Assembly (NCBI RefSeq): GCF_003347495.1
Contig: NZ_QCXY01000006.1
Span: 248,001-312,000, forward strand
Length of the DNA stretch: 64,000 nt
Direction: 5' to 3'
Source of the DNA: Pleomorphovibrio marinus
GTDB lineage: Bacteria; Bacteroidota; Bacteroidia; Cytophagales; Cyclobacteriaceae
The notes under the pieces were generated by a model. That model was not told the DNA's origin. It ran no database searches and worked only from the letters and a program-made list of their open reading frames with translations. Below are positions 35,975 through 46,038 of this stretch, one piece after another. Both the position numbers and the translations under genes were made by a program. How positions within the stretch are numbered: position 1 is the stretch's first letter; each line of letters starts with the position of its first letter.

Positions 35975-37354
35975 TTAATGATTTGGGATGTTTTTCAGGT
36001 CTCTTAAGGCCTGCTCTTCCTTATCGTCAACAAAAACCACGCATATGGCTGCAAAGATCAAAAGGACACCTGCACCTACTATGGCATAAATGGCTTGTCC
36101 TCCATAAAAATGCTTGACCATAAATCCCCCCACAAATCCATTCACGATTTGGGGAGCGGTGATAAAAAAATTGAATATACCCATATATACCCCCATTTTT
36201 TTTGCAGGGATAGCTCCAGCCAGAATGGCATAGGGCATGGCCAAAATACTCGCCCAAGCCATTCCCACACCAATCATAAGAATGTTCAAAACCCATTTGT
36301 GTTCTGTATTTACCACAAGGAAAAAAGCCATTAACCCTATCCCACCTGCGGTAAGGCAAATGGCGTGAGTTGCTTTTCTGCCTACCTTTGCCGCTATATA
36401 AGGAAGGAGCAGCGCAAACAAAGCAGACACTAAATTATACACTCCAAATATTACTCCAACGTAGTTCCCTGCCTCGTTAAAAAGGAGGGAAGATCTATCC
36501 GTGGCTGGTAAACCCCATACGTGCTGTGCGAGTGCTGGGGTGGTGAATACCCACATAGAAAACAAAGCAAACCAGGAGAAGAACTGCACCAAACCCAGTT
36601 GTTTCATGGTTTTTGGCATATACCTAAAATCCCTGAAGATATCCATCAAGCCCTTGGACGGAGGAAGTTCTTTTTCATTTTCCGGATTTTCTAAACGTTC
36701 CGGGGGATATTCCTTGGTCTTGACCACTGTCCACAGAATACTTCCCAATAGCACAGTGGCCCCGATACCAAATGACCAAATCACGTTGAGAGGTACTACA
36801 CCGGGGTTAGCGGTGGTACTCATCCCAAACCACTCGGTAAGTACATAAGGTAACCAAGACCCCAATACGGCCCCTACCCCTATCAAAGAGGTTTGGATGG
36901 AAAACCCAAGGGTACGTTGGTCGGCCGGCAAATTATCTGCCACCAATGCCCTAAAAGGCTCCATGGCCACATTGAAAGAAGCATCCATGATCATTAAAAA
37001 CCCGGCACCAATCCATAATGCTGGCAAATAGGCAACAAAAAGTGATGCATTGGGCATCAGAATTAATCCAATCGCAGCTAGGACTGCACCTGCCAGGAAA
37101 TATGGCCTTCTCCTTCCCAATCTCGTCCATGTGCGGTCACTGTAATAACCAATGATGGGCTGAACTATCATTCCTGTAATAGGTGCAACTAACCAAAAGA
37201 GGGAAAGGTGTTCTACATCCGCCCCAAAAGTTTGGAGGATCCTACTGGCATTGGCATTTTGAAGGGCAAACCCCATTTGAATACCCAAAAACCCAAAACT
37301 CATATTCCAAATTTGCCAAAAGCTGAGCTTTTTTTTATGAAGGGATAGGGACAT
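35975..37354 (-). CDS. MFS sugar/cation symporter, SLC45-like (459 aa)
   Basis: Twelve-helix transporter of the glycoside-cation symporter type. The N-terminus has SFGFLGIQMGFALQNANASRI, and loop 2-3 has GYYSDRTWTRLGRRRPY, the signature of plant-sucrose/SLC45-like carriers. I start it at the ATG at 37,352-37,354 (MSLSLHKKK), since the longer frame would overlap the upstream gene and adds no family residues. It follows the GH31 alpha-glucosidase gene by 31 bases. By context it imports maltose or maltodextrins across the inner membrane for the cytoplasmic GH31 enzyme; that substrate is inferred. Confidence 0.87.
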   Translation of the reverse strand: MSLSLHKKKLSFWQIWNMSFGFLGIQMGFALQNANASRILQTFGADVEHLSLFWLVAPITGMIVQPIIGYYSDRTWTRLGRRRPYFLAGAVLAAIGLILMPNASLFVAYLPALWIGAGFLMIMDASFNVAMEPFRALVADNLPADQRTLGFSIQTSLIGVGAVLGSWLPYVLTEWFGMSTTANPGVVPLNVIWSFGIGATVLLGSILWTVVKTKEYPPERLENPENEKELPPSKGLMDIFRDFRYMPKTMKQLGLVQFFSWFALFSMWVFTTPALAQHVWGLPATDRSSLLFNEAGNYVGVIFGVYNLVSALFALLLPYIAAKVGRKATHAICLTAGGIGLMAFFLVVNTEHKWVLNILMIGVGMAWASILAMPYAILAGAIPAKKMGVYMGIFNFFITAPQIVNGFVGGFMVKHFYGGQAIYAIVGAGVLLIFAAICVVFVDDKEEQALRDLKNIPNH

Positions 37355-37385
37355 GGGCTTTTTTATTAGGGGCAGTGACGGAGAA

Positions 37386-39803
37386 TTAGTAGAGTTGAAT
37401 CGAAAATTCCTCCCTAACATGAGGCACAGTGATACTGCTTATCCCCTTGCACTGATGAAACGTATGTTTATCATCAGGAAGAGGGTCAAACTCACTCATT
37501 TTATCCATGAAAGAAACATCAACCTGATCCAAGATATGCTCTTTATCCTGAAAAAATGCGTTTTTTTGTTCGAATCCGTGAAAATATATTTTCACTGAGG
37601 AAAACTCAGAGGAGTAATCTCCCATAGCATCCCCAAGGGTCAATGAGCCCTTCTCACTATCCAGCAAAATTTCCCTTTTGAAAAATGCTTCATGTCGATA
37701 GTCGAGGTTTTCCCCTTCATCCTCGTAGTGTAAATGGCTAGAATTCCCTATGCCCTTGTAAACATGGAGTAGCAGTATCCCATCATGTGGTTCCTCCACA
37801 TGTGAAATGGCATTCTGCATGGCAATAATTGCTCCCCCTTTCACAAAAACAGGCAGGTAATTCAACGGGCTTTCCATATAGGTTTCTTGGTTCCCATGGA
37901 AAAGTTTATCGGTATAAAGATAGTACCAAATGCCTTCGGGGAAATAGACTTTGGTAACCTCCTTAAAACTAACCACAGGGGCTATTAGCCATTTATTGCA
38001 AAATAGGTACTGATTTTCAAAGTCACCGTGATAAATCTTGTCATCAAAAGAATAGTCTATAGCCAGACTTCTGGCAATGGGTAAGCCATCTTGGTGGCTT
38101 TGATAAAAAGCGGAATATAGCGTAGGTAGTATTTCATACCTGAACTTAATATAGTTCCTGGAAATTTCTTCCACTTCCTCCCCAAAGGCCCAAGGCTCAG
38201 AATCATTGCTGTTGATCATGGAGTGCGCCCTGAACAAAGGGGAAAAGGCTGCTATGCTTACCCACCGGGCAAAAAGGTTGGGATGGGTGTTGCCTGCGAA
38301 TCCCCCAATATCATATCCGGCAAAGGACACCCCACTAAGGCCAAGGCTGTTGACCAACCTTACGCCTAGAAGCATGTGATCGTCATTGGCAACATTGTCC
38401 CCTGTCCAGGCAGCGGCATAGCGTTGGATTCCAGAAAATCCGGATCTGCTCAACACAAATGGCCTCTTATCCGGAAGATGGGTGAGGGCTCCCTTTTGGG
38501 TGCTTTTGGCCATCTCCAAACCATAAACATTCCTGCCCTTTCTATGGCTGCATGGTTCCCCTTCATAGTTGAACATTACAATGTTGGGGGTATGTTGGCC
38601 CCAGGAGGCAGGTTCATTCATATCAGTCCAAAAACCATCCACACCTAACCGGGTATAAAAAGCCATTTTTTCCCCCCACCATTTCCTGGCCTCAGGATTG
38701 GTGAAGTCCGGAAAAGCACACCAACCCGGCCACACGTGTCCCTCGTATGTGGTGTTGTCGGGATATTTTAAGAAAAGTCCGTTTTTCTTGCCTTCCTCAA
38801 AAGGAAGGTAGCCTTGTTCTGTCTTGATACCCGGATCCAAAATCACGACTATCTTGAATCCTTTCTCTTTTATGGCATTAATCATACCCGCAGGATCGGG
38901 AAAACTTTTGCCATTAAAGGTAAACACTTTGTAGGCCTCCATATGGTGAATGTCCAAGTAAATAACATCTGCCGGAATGTCTTTTTCCCGGAATGTTTGG
39001 GCCAATCTCAGAACATCCTTATCCGGGTAATAGGAATAACGGCATTGCTGATACCCCAGTGCCCATTTTGGCGGAAGGGCCATCCTGCCGGTAAGTCTTG
39101 TATAGGCGGAAATCACCTCGGCCACAGTATCTGCATGAAAAAAGTAATAGTCCAAATCCCCATCATCCGCACTGAAATAGCTGTATCGGTTATTGCTTGC
39201 CCCAAAATTAAAGACCGTTTTGTGGGTGTTGTCAAAGAATATACCATAGGCCTTTCCATTATGAAGACCAATAAAAAAGGGAATGGACATATATAGAGGG
39301 TCAGCCTCCAGGCCATACCCGAAATAGTCGGTATTCCAATTAGTGTAAACCTTTCCCCAGCGGTTGAGCCCCCCGGTTTTTTCCCCTAGCCCAATAAATT
39401 TTTCCCAAGGTTGGAGTTTTCTGTAGTTACTGATCTCCGTTCCCAGCCAATTGATCCCGAAATTGGGATCATCCTCACTTAATACCTCTCCTTCTTGGTC
39501 TAAGAAGCGAAAGCTCAGGTTTTCTTTTTCGATCAGCACCTGAAACTTACCCGTATGCAGGGAAATTATACTTTCTTTATCTTCCCAATCAGGCTTTCCT
39601 TTTTTTGGGGTCATGGTGACTGAATACGGGTTTGGGGAAAAATCTTCCCCTCTGGAAACTTGAATCCGGACAATTTCAGGGTCGTATTGGGTGATAGTGA
39701 ATATAGCGTTTTCCGTCTTTCCACTCAATCCGGAGGAAATAGGTAGTATTTGATTTATCGATCCTGGGGTAATACAACCACTTATGGGCGTAGAAACTAA
39801 CAT
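37386..39803 (-). CDS. GH31 alpha-glucosidase (805 aa)
   Basis: Retaining glycoside hydrolase of family 31. The nucleophile motif is GFWTDMNEPASWG (about residue 393), and the acid/base aspartate lies in AAWTGDNVANDD (about residue 467). The N-terminal beta-sandwich (residues 40-220) and the C-terminal beta domains are present. No signal peptide or lipobox is seen at the start (MLVSTPISGCITPG is not convincing), so the enzyme is probably cytoplasmic. It should release glucose from maltose and short maltodextrins taken in by the adjacent symporter. A candidate LacI operator lies about 165 bases upstream. Confidence 0.92.
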   Translation of the reverse strand: MLVSTPISGCITPGSINQILPISSGLSGKTENAIFTITQYDPEIVRIQVSRGEDFSPNPYSVTMTPKKGKPDWEDKESIISLHTGKFQVLIEKENLSFRFLDQEGEVLSEDDPNFGINWLGTEISNYRKLQPWEKFIGLGEKTGGLNRWGKVYTNWNTDYFGYGLEADPLYMSIPFFIGLHNGKAYGIFFDNTHKTVFNFGASNNRYSYFSADDGDLDYYFFHADTVAEVISAYTRLTGRMALPPKWALGYQQCRYSYYPDKDVLRLAQTFREKDIPADVIYLDIHHMEAYKVFTFNGKSFPDPAGMINAIKEKGFKIVVILDPGIKTEQGYLPFEEGKKNGLFLKYPDNTTYEGHVWPGWCAFPDFTNPEARKWWGEKMAFYTRLGVDGFWTDMNEPASWGQHTPNIVMFNYEGEPCSHRKGRNVYGLEMAKSTQKGALTHLPDKRPFVLSRSGFSGIQRYAAAWTGDNVANDDHMLLGVRLVNSLGLSGVSFAGYDIGGFAGNTHPNLFARWVSIAAFSPLFRAHSMINSNDSEPWAFGEEVEEISRNYIKFRYEILPTLYSAFYQSHQDGLPIARSLAIDYSFDDKIYHGDFENQYLFCNKWLIAPVVSFKEVTKVYFPEGIWYYLYTDKLFHGNQETYMESPLNYLPVFVKGGAIIAMQNAISHVEEPHDGILLLHVYKGIGNSSHLHYEDEGENLDYRHEAFFKREILLDSEKGSLTLGDAMGDYSSEFSSVKIYFHGFEQKNAFFQDKEHILDQVDVSFMDKMSEFDPLPDDKHTFHQCKGISSITVPHVREEFSIQLY

Positions 39804-39965
39804 AGTGTTGGGCTTATAATTTTCGTTTTATAGCGACAAGCAGGCGTTTTATGGGTAGCTAATTTAGAAATGAAAAGCAAAGGAAAAAACTATTACAAGT
39901 GCTGATTCCCATCTTAGAAGCAGGTTTTTTGTGCATATTAAGGAAAAAATGCCCAAAGCAATATC

Positions 39966-39987
39966 TTTCAATCGTTTGCATAAAAAT
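39966..39987. promoter_or_regulatory. candidate LacI operator, GH31-symporter side
   Basis: The 16-base string TCGTTTGCATAAAAAT (39,972-39,987) is identical to 41,170-41,185 ahead of susC. With the bases on its left it forms an imperfect LacI-type palindrome centred on CG (TTCAATCGTTTGCA). It lies between the lacI-like gene stop and the GH31 start, where the GH31 promoter must be. Assignment to the adjacent regulator is inference. Confidence 0.55.
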
Positions 39988-39995
39988 GTAAAAAA

Positions 39996-41021
39996 TCAAA
40001 AATTTTTCTTCCTTGAAGAAACCCTGGGTATCAATTCAGTAGGCAAAATGCTCGTTCCTGGAGTTATTTCGTCATGTTCAATAAGGCCAAGAAGGAGTTG
40101 GGTGGATTTTTCACCCATGGCAAATCCGGGCTGGGAAACCGTGGACATTGGGGGGTCAATCATGGCGCTGAACTGCCAGTTGCTGAAACCTACCACCCCT
40201 ACTTCTTCAGGTACCTTGATGGACAAGCTTTTTAAAGCCTGTATGGATCCAGCTGCAGCGATATCATTAGAAGCAAAAACGGCATCTGGACAATTCGGCT
40301 GATTAAAAATAGCGTAACAAATGTCTTCACTTTCTTTTACTGTGCCATTTGTACAGGGAATGATCCTTTCTGGCTTGCAAGTTTTTCCATTGTCTTCTAG
40401 AGCTTTTCTATAGCCCCGCTCTCTTTCTATGGATATTTTCAAATTTTTAGGGCCTGCCAGGTGTAAAACATCCTGATAGCCCTGCTGAAGCAAGTGGGAA
40501 ACGGCCTGATAGGCACCAGAAAAATCGTCGACAATTACATTGGTAGTATTTTCCAATGCAGGAATCCGATCAAAAAACACTACTGGAAAATCTTGGTCCA
40601 GCAAGTTTTTGAAATGGTCGAAATTCTCGGTTTCTTTTGAATGGCTGACCAACAATCCATCAATCTGGTTGGCTATCATAGTGTCCACCATTTTCTTCTC
40701 TCGTTCGTAATTCTCATTGGTCTGGCAAAGGATCACATTGTATCCCCTCGCTATGGCCACCTCTTCTATGCCACTGATGACGGTGCTGAAAAAGAAATGG
40801 ACAACCTCAGGAATGATGACCCCAATCGTGAAAGATTTGCTTTTGCGTAAACTTAGTGCAACGGCGTTGGGCCTGTAGTTCATTTTTTTTGCCAGCTCCT
40901 TAACTTTACCCTTGGTGGATTGGCTAATGCCAGGGTAATCCTTTAAAGCTCGGGACACGGTGGATGGAGAAATACCCAATACTTTCGCGATGTCTTTTAT
41001 CGTGGCATTACCCAGTTTCAT
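39996..41021 (-). CDS. LacI-family transcriptional regulator of the starch locus (341 aa)
   Basis: LacI/GalR-type repressor. The N-terminal helix-turn-helix and hinge are ATIKDIAKVLGISPSTVSRA and YRPNAVALSLRKSKSFTIGV. The sugar-binding domain covers residues 62-335, with PDAVFASNDIAAAGSIQAL as a typical effector-cleft segment. It sits between the minus-strand GH31-symporter pair and the divergent susC operon, and both control regions share a LacI-type sequence. It probably responds to maltose-related sugars. This differs from Bacteroides sus loci controlled by the membrane sensor SusR. Confidence 0.92.
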   Translation of the reverse strand: MKLGNATIKDIAKVLGISPSTVSRALKDYPGISQSTKGKVKELAKKMNYRPNAVALSLRKSKSFTIGVIIPEVVHFFFSTVISGIEEVAIARGYNVILCQTNENYEREKKMVDTMIANQIDGLLVSHSKETENFDHFKNLLDQDFPVVFFDRIPALENTTNVIVDDFSGAYQAVSHLLQQGYQDVLHLAGPKNLKISIERERGYRKALEDNGKTCKPERIIPCTNGTVKESEDICYAIFNQPNCPDAVFASNDIAAAGSIQALKSLSIKVPEEVGVVGFSNWQFSAMIDPPMSTVSQPGFAMGEKSTQLLLGLIEHDEITPGTSILPTELIPRVSSRKKNF

Positions 41022-41151
41022 TATGGTATTTATTTAAGAAATTATTGACTTGATTACTTCCTTCGTTTCCTAGCTAAGATAAGTAACATTTAGTCGCATT
41101 TGGACTAGAACCTCAAAAAACTGCTGATTTTTCCACTAAAATTAATGAGCA

Positions 41152-41185
41152 TGGAAATCGTTTGCGGTTTCGTTTGCATAAAAAT
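41152..41185. promoter_or_regulatory. candidate LacI operator ahead of susC
   Basis: Two copies of CGTTTGC occur in tandem here (41,159-41,165 and 41,171-41,177), the second within the 16-base string shared with 39,972-39,987. CGTTTGCAT is the right half of the general LacI-family operator. The stretch lies in the 351-base gap 41,022-41,372 between the divergent regulator and susC. The rest of the gap is A/T-rich; a sequence TGTCTTTG at about 41,209 is one base off the Bacteroidota -7 consensus, but no good -33 TTG accompanies it. Confidence 0.5.
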
Positions 41186-41372
41186 TTTTCCGGAATTCCC
41201 TCAAATTTGTCTTTGCCGGGTATTTTTTTTCAAATGAAATTACCTAAACTCATTAATGAAACCATCATAACGAATAATTAGAATTAAGTGAAAACATAAA
41301 TAAAATTGTTTTTAATTAAATTATTCAAAGATAGATTTCAAGGTAATAATTGACTATAATATCCAAATAATT

Positions 41373-44321
41373 ATGATGCAAAGATTGACTACCTTAAAGG
41401 TGGTTGCGGTATTTTTCCTGGCGTTTTTATTAAATGCCAATTTATTTGCCCAGGGCAGAACCGTAACCGGAAAAGTAACAGACGCAGATTCGGGTGAGGA
41501 GCTACCCTTCGTCAACGTTACCGTGAAAGGCTCCACCAAAGGTACCACCACAGATATTGATGGAAATTACTCCATAGAGGTGAGCGACTCCGAGCAAGTA
41601 CTGGTGTTTACCTTTATTGGGTTTAGTACTTTCGAGACCTCTGTTGGAAATCGATCAGTGGTAAATGTAAACTTGAAGGGGAACACCCAGCAGCTTGAGG
41701 AAGTGGTGGTGGTTGGCTATGGCACCCAAAGAAAGGCTGATATTACAGGCGCAGTAGGCTCCGTAACCAAGGAAAACTTCAACGTGGGCCAGGTGACCAA
41801 TGCCGAACAACTCATAGCCGGAAAGGTGGCAGGGGTTCAAATTACCCCCAACGGGGGAAGGCCAGGATCTGGTGGCCGTATCCGGATAAGAGGAGGATCA
41901 TCCCTCAATGCCACCAATGATCCTTTGATTGTAATTGATGGTGTTCCCTTGGACAATACCGGAGTTTCTGGTACCTCAAATCCGCTTAATTTCCTTAATC
42001 CCAATGATATTGAGGCCATGGACATCCTCAAAGATGCCTCTGCGACGGCTATTTATGGTTCTAGAGCCTCCAATGGGGTAATCTTGATCACCACCAAAAA
42101 AGGAAAAGCAGGCCAACCGACCAGGGTAAATGTAAGTACCCTTGCCTCTGTGTCCCAACCCACCAAAATGATCAGTGTTTTGGATGCTGATCAATTCAGG
42201 GAAGCAGCAGCACAACATACAACCCCGGAACAACAGGCATTGATGGGTGAGGAAAACACCAACTGGCAAGAGGTAATCTACCAAAATGCCTTGGCCTTTG
42301 ACAACAACGTAAGCGTATCCGGTGCCATAGGAGCTGTTCCTTACCGCATAAGTGCTGGATACCTGCACCAAGACGGCATATTGAAAACTGATAACCTGGA
42401 GAGGACTACAGCCAGCGTTTCTCTGAATCCATCCCTCCTTGATGACCAACTTAAGATCAACTTTAATATGAAGGGGGTATTTACCAAAAGCCGGTTTGCC
42501 GATCAGGGAGCAATAGGAGCCGCAGTGGTTTTTGACCCTACTCAGCCAATTTATGATCCAGAAGGATTAGGTGGCTTTTGGGAGTGGAGAAACGCCAATG
42601 GCACCCCACAAACATTGGCTCCTAGAAATCCGCTGGGATTACTGGAGCAAAGGGATGATCTGGGGGAAGTGAACAGAAGTATAGGTAACCTACAGCTCGA
42701 TTATGCCATTCCATTTGTGGAGGGGTTAAGAGCAAATTTAAATTTGGGATATGATATCAGCCAAAGTGATGGAAGAACTTTCATACCTGCTACATCCGCA
42801 CTGGGCTTTAACGAAGGTGGTTCCATTGCTCCTTATGAGCAATATAAGCAAAACCTTTTGGCGGATTTTTATTTTGCATATTCCAGAAACTTTAATGAAT
42901 ATGGCAGGTTGGATGCCACTTTGGGATATTCATTTCAGGACTTTCTCATCAAAAACCCCACTTTTGATAGGGTAAATGAAGTAGGTGAGGTGCTGACACC
43001 TGCTGGAGTGGAGACTCGCCCTCAAAATCGGCTTATCTCCTATTTCGGAAGGGTAAATTATAACCTTTCAGAAAAATACCTTCTCACCGCAACGGTTAGG
43101 TTGGATGGTTCTTCCAGGTTCAGTCCGGAAACCCGATGGGGAGTGTTTCCCTCCTTGGCAGCGGCTTGGAGAATTAGTGAGGAAAGTTTTCTTGAGGACA
43201 ACACCGTTTTGACAGATTTTAAATTAAGGTTGGGATATGGGATTACCGGTCAGCAGGATATTGGTTCTTTCTTTCCTTTTTTGCCTAGGTACACCCTCAG
43301 TGACGATGCCGCCCGATACCGGTTTGGCGATGAATACCTGACCATGCTAAGGCCTGAGGGATATGATAGGAATATCAAGTGGGAAGAGACGGTAACTTAT
43401 AATGCTGGCTTGGATTATGAATTCTTGGCAGGGAAGCTATATGGGAGCTTGGATTATTACTTTAAGCGCACCAATGACTTGCTTGCTGTGATCCCTGTAC
43501 CTGCTGGAACCAACCTCACCAACCTGCTTTTCACCAATGTGGGAAACATAGAAAACCAAGGAATTGAAGCTGCATTAACTTATAATGTATTTAAGACTCA
43601 GGATATTTCATGGGACCTTGGTCTTAACTTCACTTATAACCAAAACAAAATCATAAGCCTCTCCAATGTGGAGGAGGACGCAGTAGGTATTTTGGTGGGA
43701 GGGATCTCCGGTGGCACGGGAAACACCATCCAAGTACATACCGTGGGCTTTCAACCTGCCTCCTTCTACGTTTGGCAACAGGTGTATGATGAGACAGGCA
43801 GGCCTGTAGAGAATCTATACGTAGATAGGAGTGGGGACGGAATAGTCAATGAGCAGGATTTGTTTAGGGATGGCTTCCCTGATGCCCTACATTTCTTTGG
43901 GGTGAATTCCAGAATGAATTTCCGCAACTGGGACTTCGGGTTTGTAATGCGAGGAAATTTGGGAAACAGAGCCTATAACAATGTTTCCTCCGCTAATGGA
44001 GCCTTTCAGAATTTGAGGTTCCCCGACTACCTGGCCAATATGCATACCAGCGTGTTGAACACCGGTTTTCAAACTGCGCGATTAAGGTCTAACTTTTATT
44101 TGGAGGATGCTGCATTCTTAAGGATGGAGAACATCAGCCTTGGGTATACTTTTGGGAGCATCCGGGAGAGGGGCTATACCTTAAATGTCAATGCAACGGT
44201 TCAGAATGCCTTTACCGTCACTAACTATACCGGAGTGGATCCAGAGATCCCCGGGGGAATAGATAATAATTTCTATCCATTGCCAAGGATATTTTCCTTA
44301 GGCCTTAATCTGGGTTTTTAA
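41373..44321 (+). CDS. susC: SusC/RagA-family TonB-linked outer membrane transporter (982 aa)
   Basis: TonB-dependent outer-membrane channel for oligosaccharides. The signal peptide is about residues 1-27 (ends NANLFAQG). A carboxypeptidase-D-like regulatory domain follows (TVTGKVTDADSGEELPFVNV, about 29-105). The SusC TonB box-like EEVVVVGYGTQRKADITGAV comes next, then the plug (AGVQITPNGGRPGSGGRIRI and LIVIDGVPLDN) and a 22-strand barrel ending FSLGLNLGF. It pairs with the SusD-like gene downstream and opens the plus-strand operon. Specificity for starch-type glucans is inferred from the downstream GH13 enzymes. Confidence 0.95.
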   Translation: MMQRLTTLKVVAVFFLAFLLNANLFAQGRTVTGKVTDADSGEELPFVNVTVKGSTKGTTTDIDGNYSIEVSDSEQVLVFTFIGFSTFETSVGNRSVVNVNLKGNTQQLEEVVVVGYGTQRKADITGAVGSVTKENFNVGQVTNAEQLIAGKVAGVQITPNGGRPGSGGRIRIRGGSSLNATNDPLIVIDGVPLDNTGVSGTSNPLNFLNPNDIEAMDILKDASATAIYGSRASNGVILITTKKGKAGQPTRVNVSTLASVSQPTKMISVLDADQFREAAAQHTTPEQQALMGEENTNWQEVIYQNALAFDNNVSVSGAIGAVPYRISAGYLHQDGILKTDNLERTTASVSLNPSLLDDQLKINFNMKGVFTKSRFADQGAIGAAVVFDPTQPIYDPEGLGGFWEWRNANGTPQTLAPRNPLGLLEQRDDLGEVNRSIGNLQLDYAIPFVEGLRANLNLGYDISQSDGRTFIPATSALGFNEGGSIAPYEQYKQNLLADFYFAYSRNFNEYGRLDATLGYSFQDFLIKNPTFDRVNEVGEVLTPAGVETRPQNRLISYFGRVNYNLSEKYLLTATVRLDGSSRFSPETRWGVFPSLAAAWRISEESFLEDNTVLTDFKLRLGYGITGQQDIGSFFPFLPRYTLSDDAARYRFGDEYLTMLRPEGYDRNIKWEETVTYNAGLDYEFLAGKLYGSLDYYFKRTNDLLAVIPVPAGTNLTNLLFTNVGNIENQGIEAALTYNVFKTQDISWDLGLNFTYNQNKIISLSNVEEDAVGILVGGISGGTGNTIQVHTVGFQPASFYVWQQVYDETGRPVENLYVDRSGDGIVNEQDLFRDGFPDALHFFGVNSRMNFRNWDFGFVMRGNLGNRAYNNVSSANGAFQNLRFPDYLANMHTSVLNTGFQTARLRSNFYLEDAAFLRMENISLGYTFGSIRERGYTLNVNATVQNAFTVTNYTGVDPEIPGGIDNNFYPLPRIFSLGLNLGF

Positions 44322-44346
44322 TCGCATAAATGCATAATAACCATGA

Positions 44347-44397
44347 AATGCCCATGAGAAAGTATTCTCACACAGGGGGATGATTAATCTGGGCATT
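44347..44397 (+). other. nested hairpin between susC and susD
   Basis: Outer arms AATGCCCA (44,347-44,354) and TGGGCATT (44,390-44,397) are perfect complements; inside is a second perfect stem TGAGAA/TTCTCA (44,355-44,370). No T run follows, so it is not a simple terminator. Such a structure could stabilise susC mRNA or uncouple susC and susD expression levels. Confidence 0.6.
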
Positions 44398-44430
44398 CCA
44401 TCTGACCGCTGAAAAACTAATTATAAACAG

Positions 44431-46020
44431 ATGAAAAAAATAGTAAACAATAAATTAATCTTGTTGCTGATCCTTATGGGGACAGGGATGGGGTGTAATG
44501 ACCTGGATCTTGAACCCTTTAATGAGGTTACCTCCATTCAGGTATATGAAGATTTTGACAATTATAAGGCCGTATTGGCAAAAATATATGGAGGCTTGGC
44601 CTTGAGTGGTCAGCAGGGTCCAGCGGGAAGAGGGGACATAGGGGGCCAGGATGAAGGGGCTTCCACATACCTAAGGGCCTTTTGGAAACTACAGCAACTC
44701 CCCACGGATGAAAGTATTATCGCTTGGAACGATGAGGGCCTTCCTTCCCTTAACACCCTTACCTGGTCTTCGGACAATGGGTTTATCGCTGCCATGTACT
44801 ACCGAATTTTTTACCAGATCACCTTGGCAAATGAATATATCCGGGAACTTAGCGACCAAAACCTTTTGGCCAGGGGAATTGAAGGCCCTGACCGGGCAGA
44901 AGCTGTTAGGTTTAGGAGTGAAGCAAGGTTTTTGAGGGCTTTAAGTTATATGCATGCTTTGGATATCTATGGTAATGTGCCCTTTGTGACAGAGGCAGAT
45001 CCCGTGGGTTCCTTTTTCCCTGAGCAAATTAGCCGGGTGGGGTTGTTTGACTACTTGGAGAGTGAACTATTGGACATTATTCCTCAGCTTTCCGCCCCTA
45101 GGCAAAATGAATACGCAAGGGCAGATCAGGCAGCAGCCTGGATGCTTTTGTCTAAGCTGTACCTGAATGCAGAAGTCTATGCCGGCCAAAACAGGTACAC
45201 GGATGCTATTACCTACCTAAGCCAAATTTTGGATGCAGGATTTTCTTTGGAAACCGACTATGGGCATTTATTCTTGGCAGATAATGACCAAAGTGCTGAG
45301 ATCATCTTTCCCATAGCTTTTGATTTGGTAAATACCACTTCTTGGGGAGGCACCACCTTTTTGGTTAATGCCGCCATTGGAGGAAGCATGGATAGGGAAA
45401 TGTTTGGTGTGCCGGGTGGATGGCAAGGACTGAGAGCCAGGCCAGAACTGGTAAACCTTTATCCCTCCACAGATGGAACCCCTGATAGCAGGGGGCAATT
45501 TCATACCGAAGGACAGCAAAGAAACATCGAAAATATAAGCCAGTTTACCGATGGGTACGCTGTGGTCAAATATAGGAACGTTACCCGACAGGGAAACAGG
45601 CCAGAGGGTCCCGTAAATGATCAAGTTTCGGTAGACTTCCCCTTATTCAGATTGGGTGATGCTTATTTGATGTATGCGGAAGCTGTGCTAAGGGGCGGTT
45701 CCGGAGGTTCAATCCAGCAGGCTCTTCAATTGGTTAATGAGTTGCGCCAACGGGCTTATGACGATAACTCCGGCAATATCTCCGAAGGGGATCTTACCCT
45801 TGATTTTGTACTTGACGAGCGAGCCAGGGAACTGAAGTGGGAGGCCCATAGAAGGACTGACCTAATTAGGTACGGAAGATTCACCGGAGGCCAATACCTA
45901 TGGCAATGGAAAGGTGGAAGCATAAACGGTACTTCAGTTTCTGATTTCAGAAATCTTTATCCCTTGCCTGCTGCAGACCTTACTGCAAATCCTACCCTTA
46001 CCCAAAACGCTGGTTATTAA
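44431..46020 (+). CDS. susD: SusD/RagB-family surface glycan-binding lipoprotein (529 aa)
   Basis: Surface lipoprotein that caps the SusC channel and binds incoming glycans. The lipoprotein signal ends LMGTGMGC, cysteine at about residue 22. The mature protein has helical TPR-like repeats with RFRSEARFLRALSYMHALDIYGNVPF (in part), the SusD core, and near the end LDFVLDERARELKWEAHRRTDLIRYG, split here for brevity. The leader before the ATG (TGACCGCT then AATTATAAACA) matches that of the second RHS gene at 56,922. It forms the SusCD pair with the gene upstream. Confidence 0.94.
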   Translation: MKKIVNNKLILLLILMGTGMGCNDLDLEPFNEVTSIQVYEDFDNYKAVLAKIYGGLALSGQQGPAGRGDIGGQDEGASTYLRAFWKLQQLPTDESIIAWNDEGLPSLNTLTWSSDNGFIAAMYYRIFYQITLANEYIRELSDQNLLARGIEGPDRAEAVRFRSEARFLRALSYMHALDIYGNVPFVTEADPVGSFFPEQISRVGLFDYLESELLDIIPQLSAPRQNEYARADQAAAWMLLSKLYLNAEVYAGQNRYTDAITYLSQILDAGFSLETDYGHLFLADNDQSAEIIFPIAFDLVNTTSWGGTTFLVNAAIGGSMDREMFGVPGGWQGLRARPELVNLYPSTDGTPDSRGQFHTEGQQRNIENISQFTDGYAVVKYRNVTRQGNRPEGPVNDQVSVDFPLFRLGDAYLMYAEAVLRGGSGGSIQQALQLVNELRQRAYDDNSGNISEGDLTLDFVLDERARELKWEAHRRTDLIRYGRFTGGQYLWQWKGGSINGTSVSDFRNLYPLPAADLTANPTLTQNAGY

Positions 46021-46038
46021 TTGTAATCCCAAGGAAAT

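Noticed and set aside
41976-42449. 157-codon minus-strand open frame
   Set aside because: Antisense to the SusC gene, low-complexity cysteine- and glycine-rich translation, no start context; a shadow.
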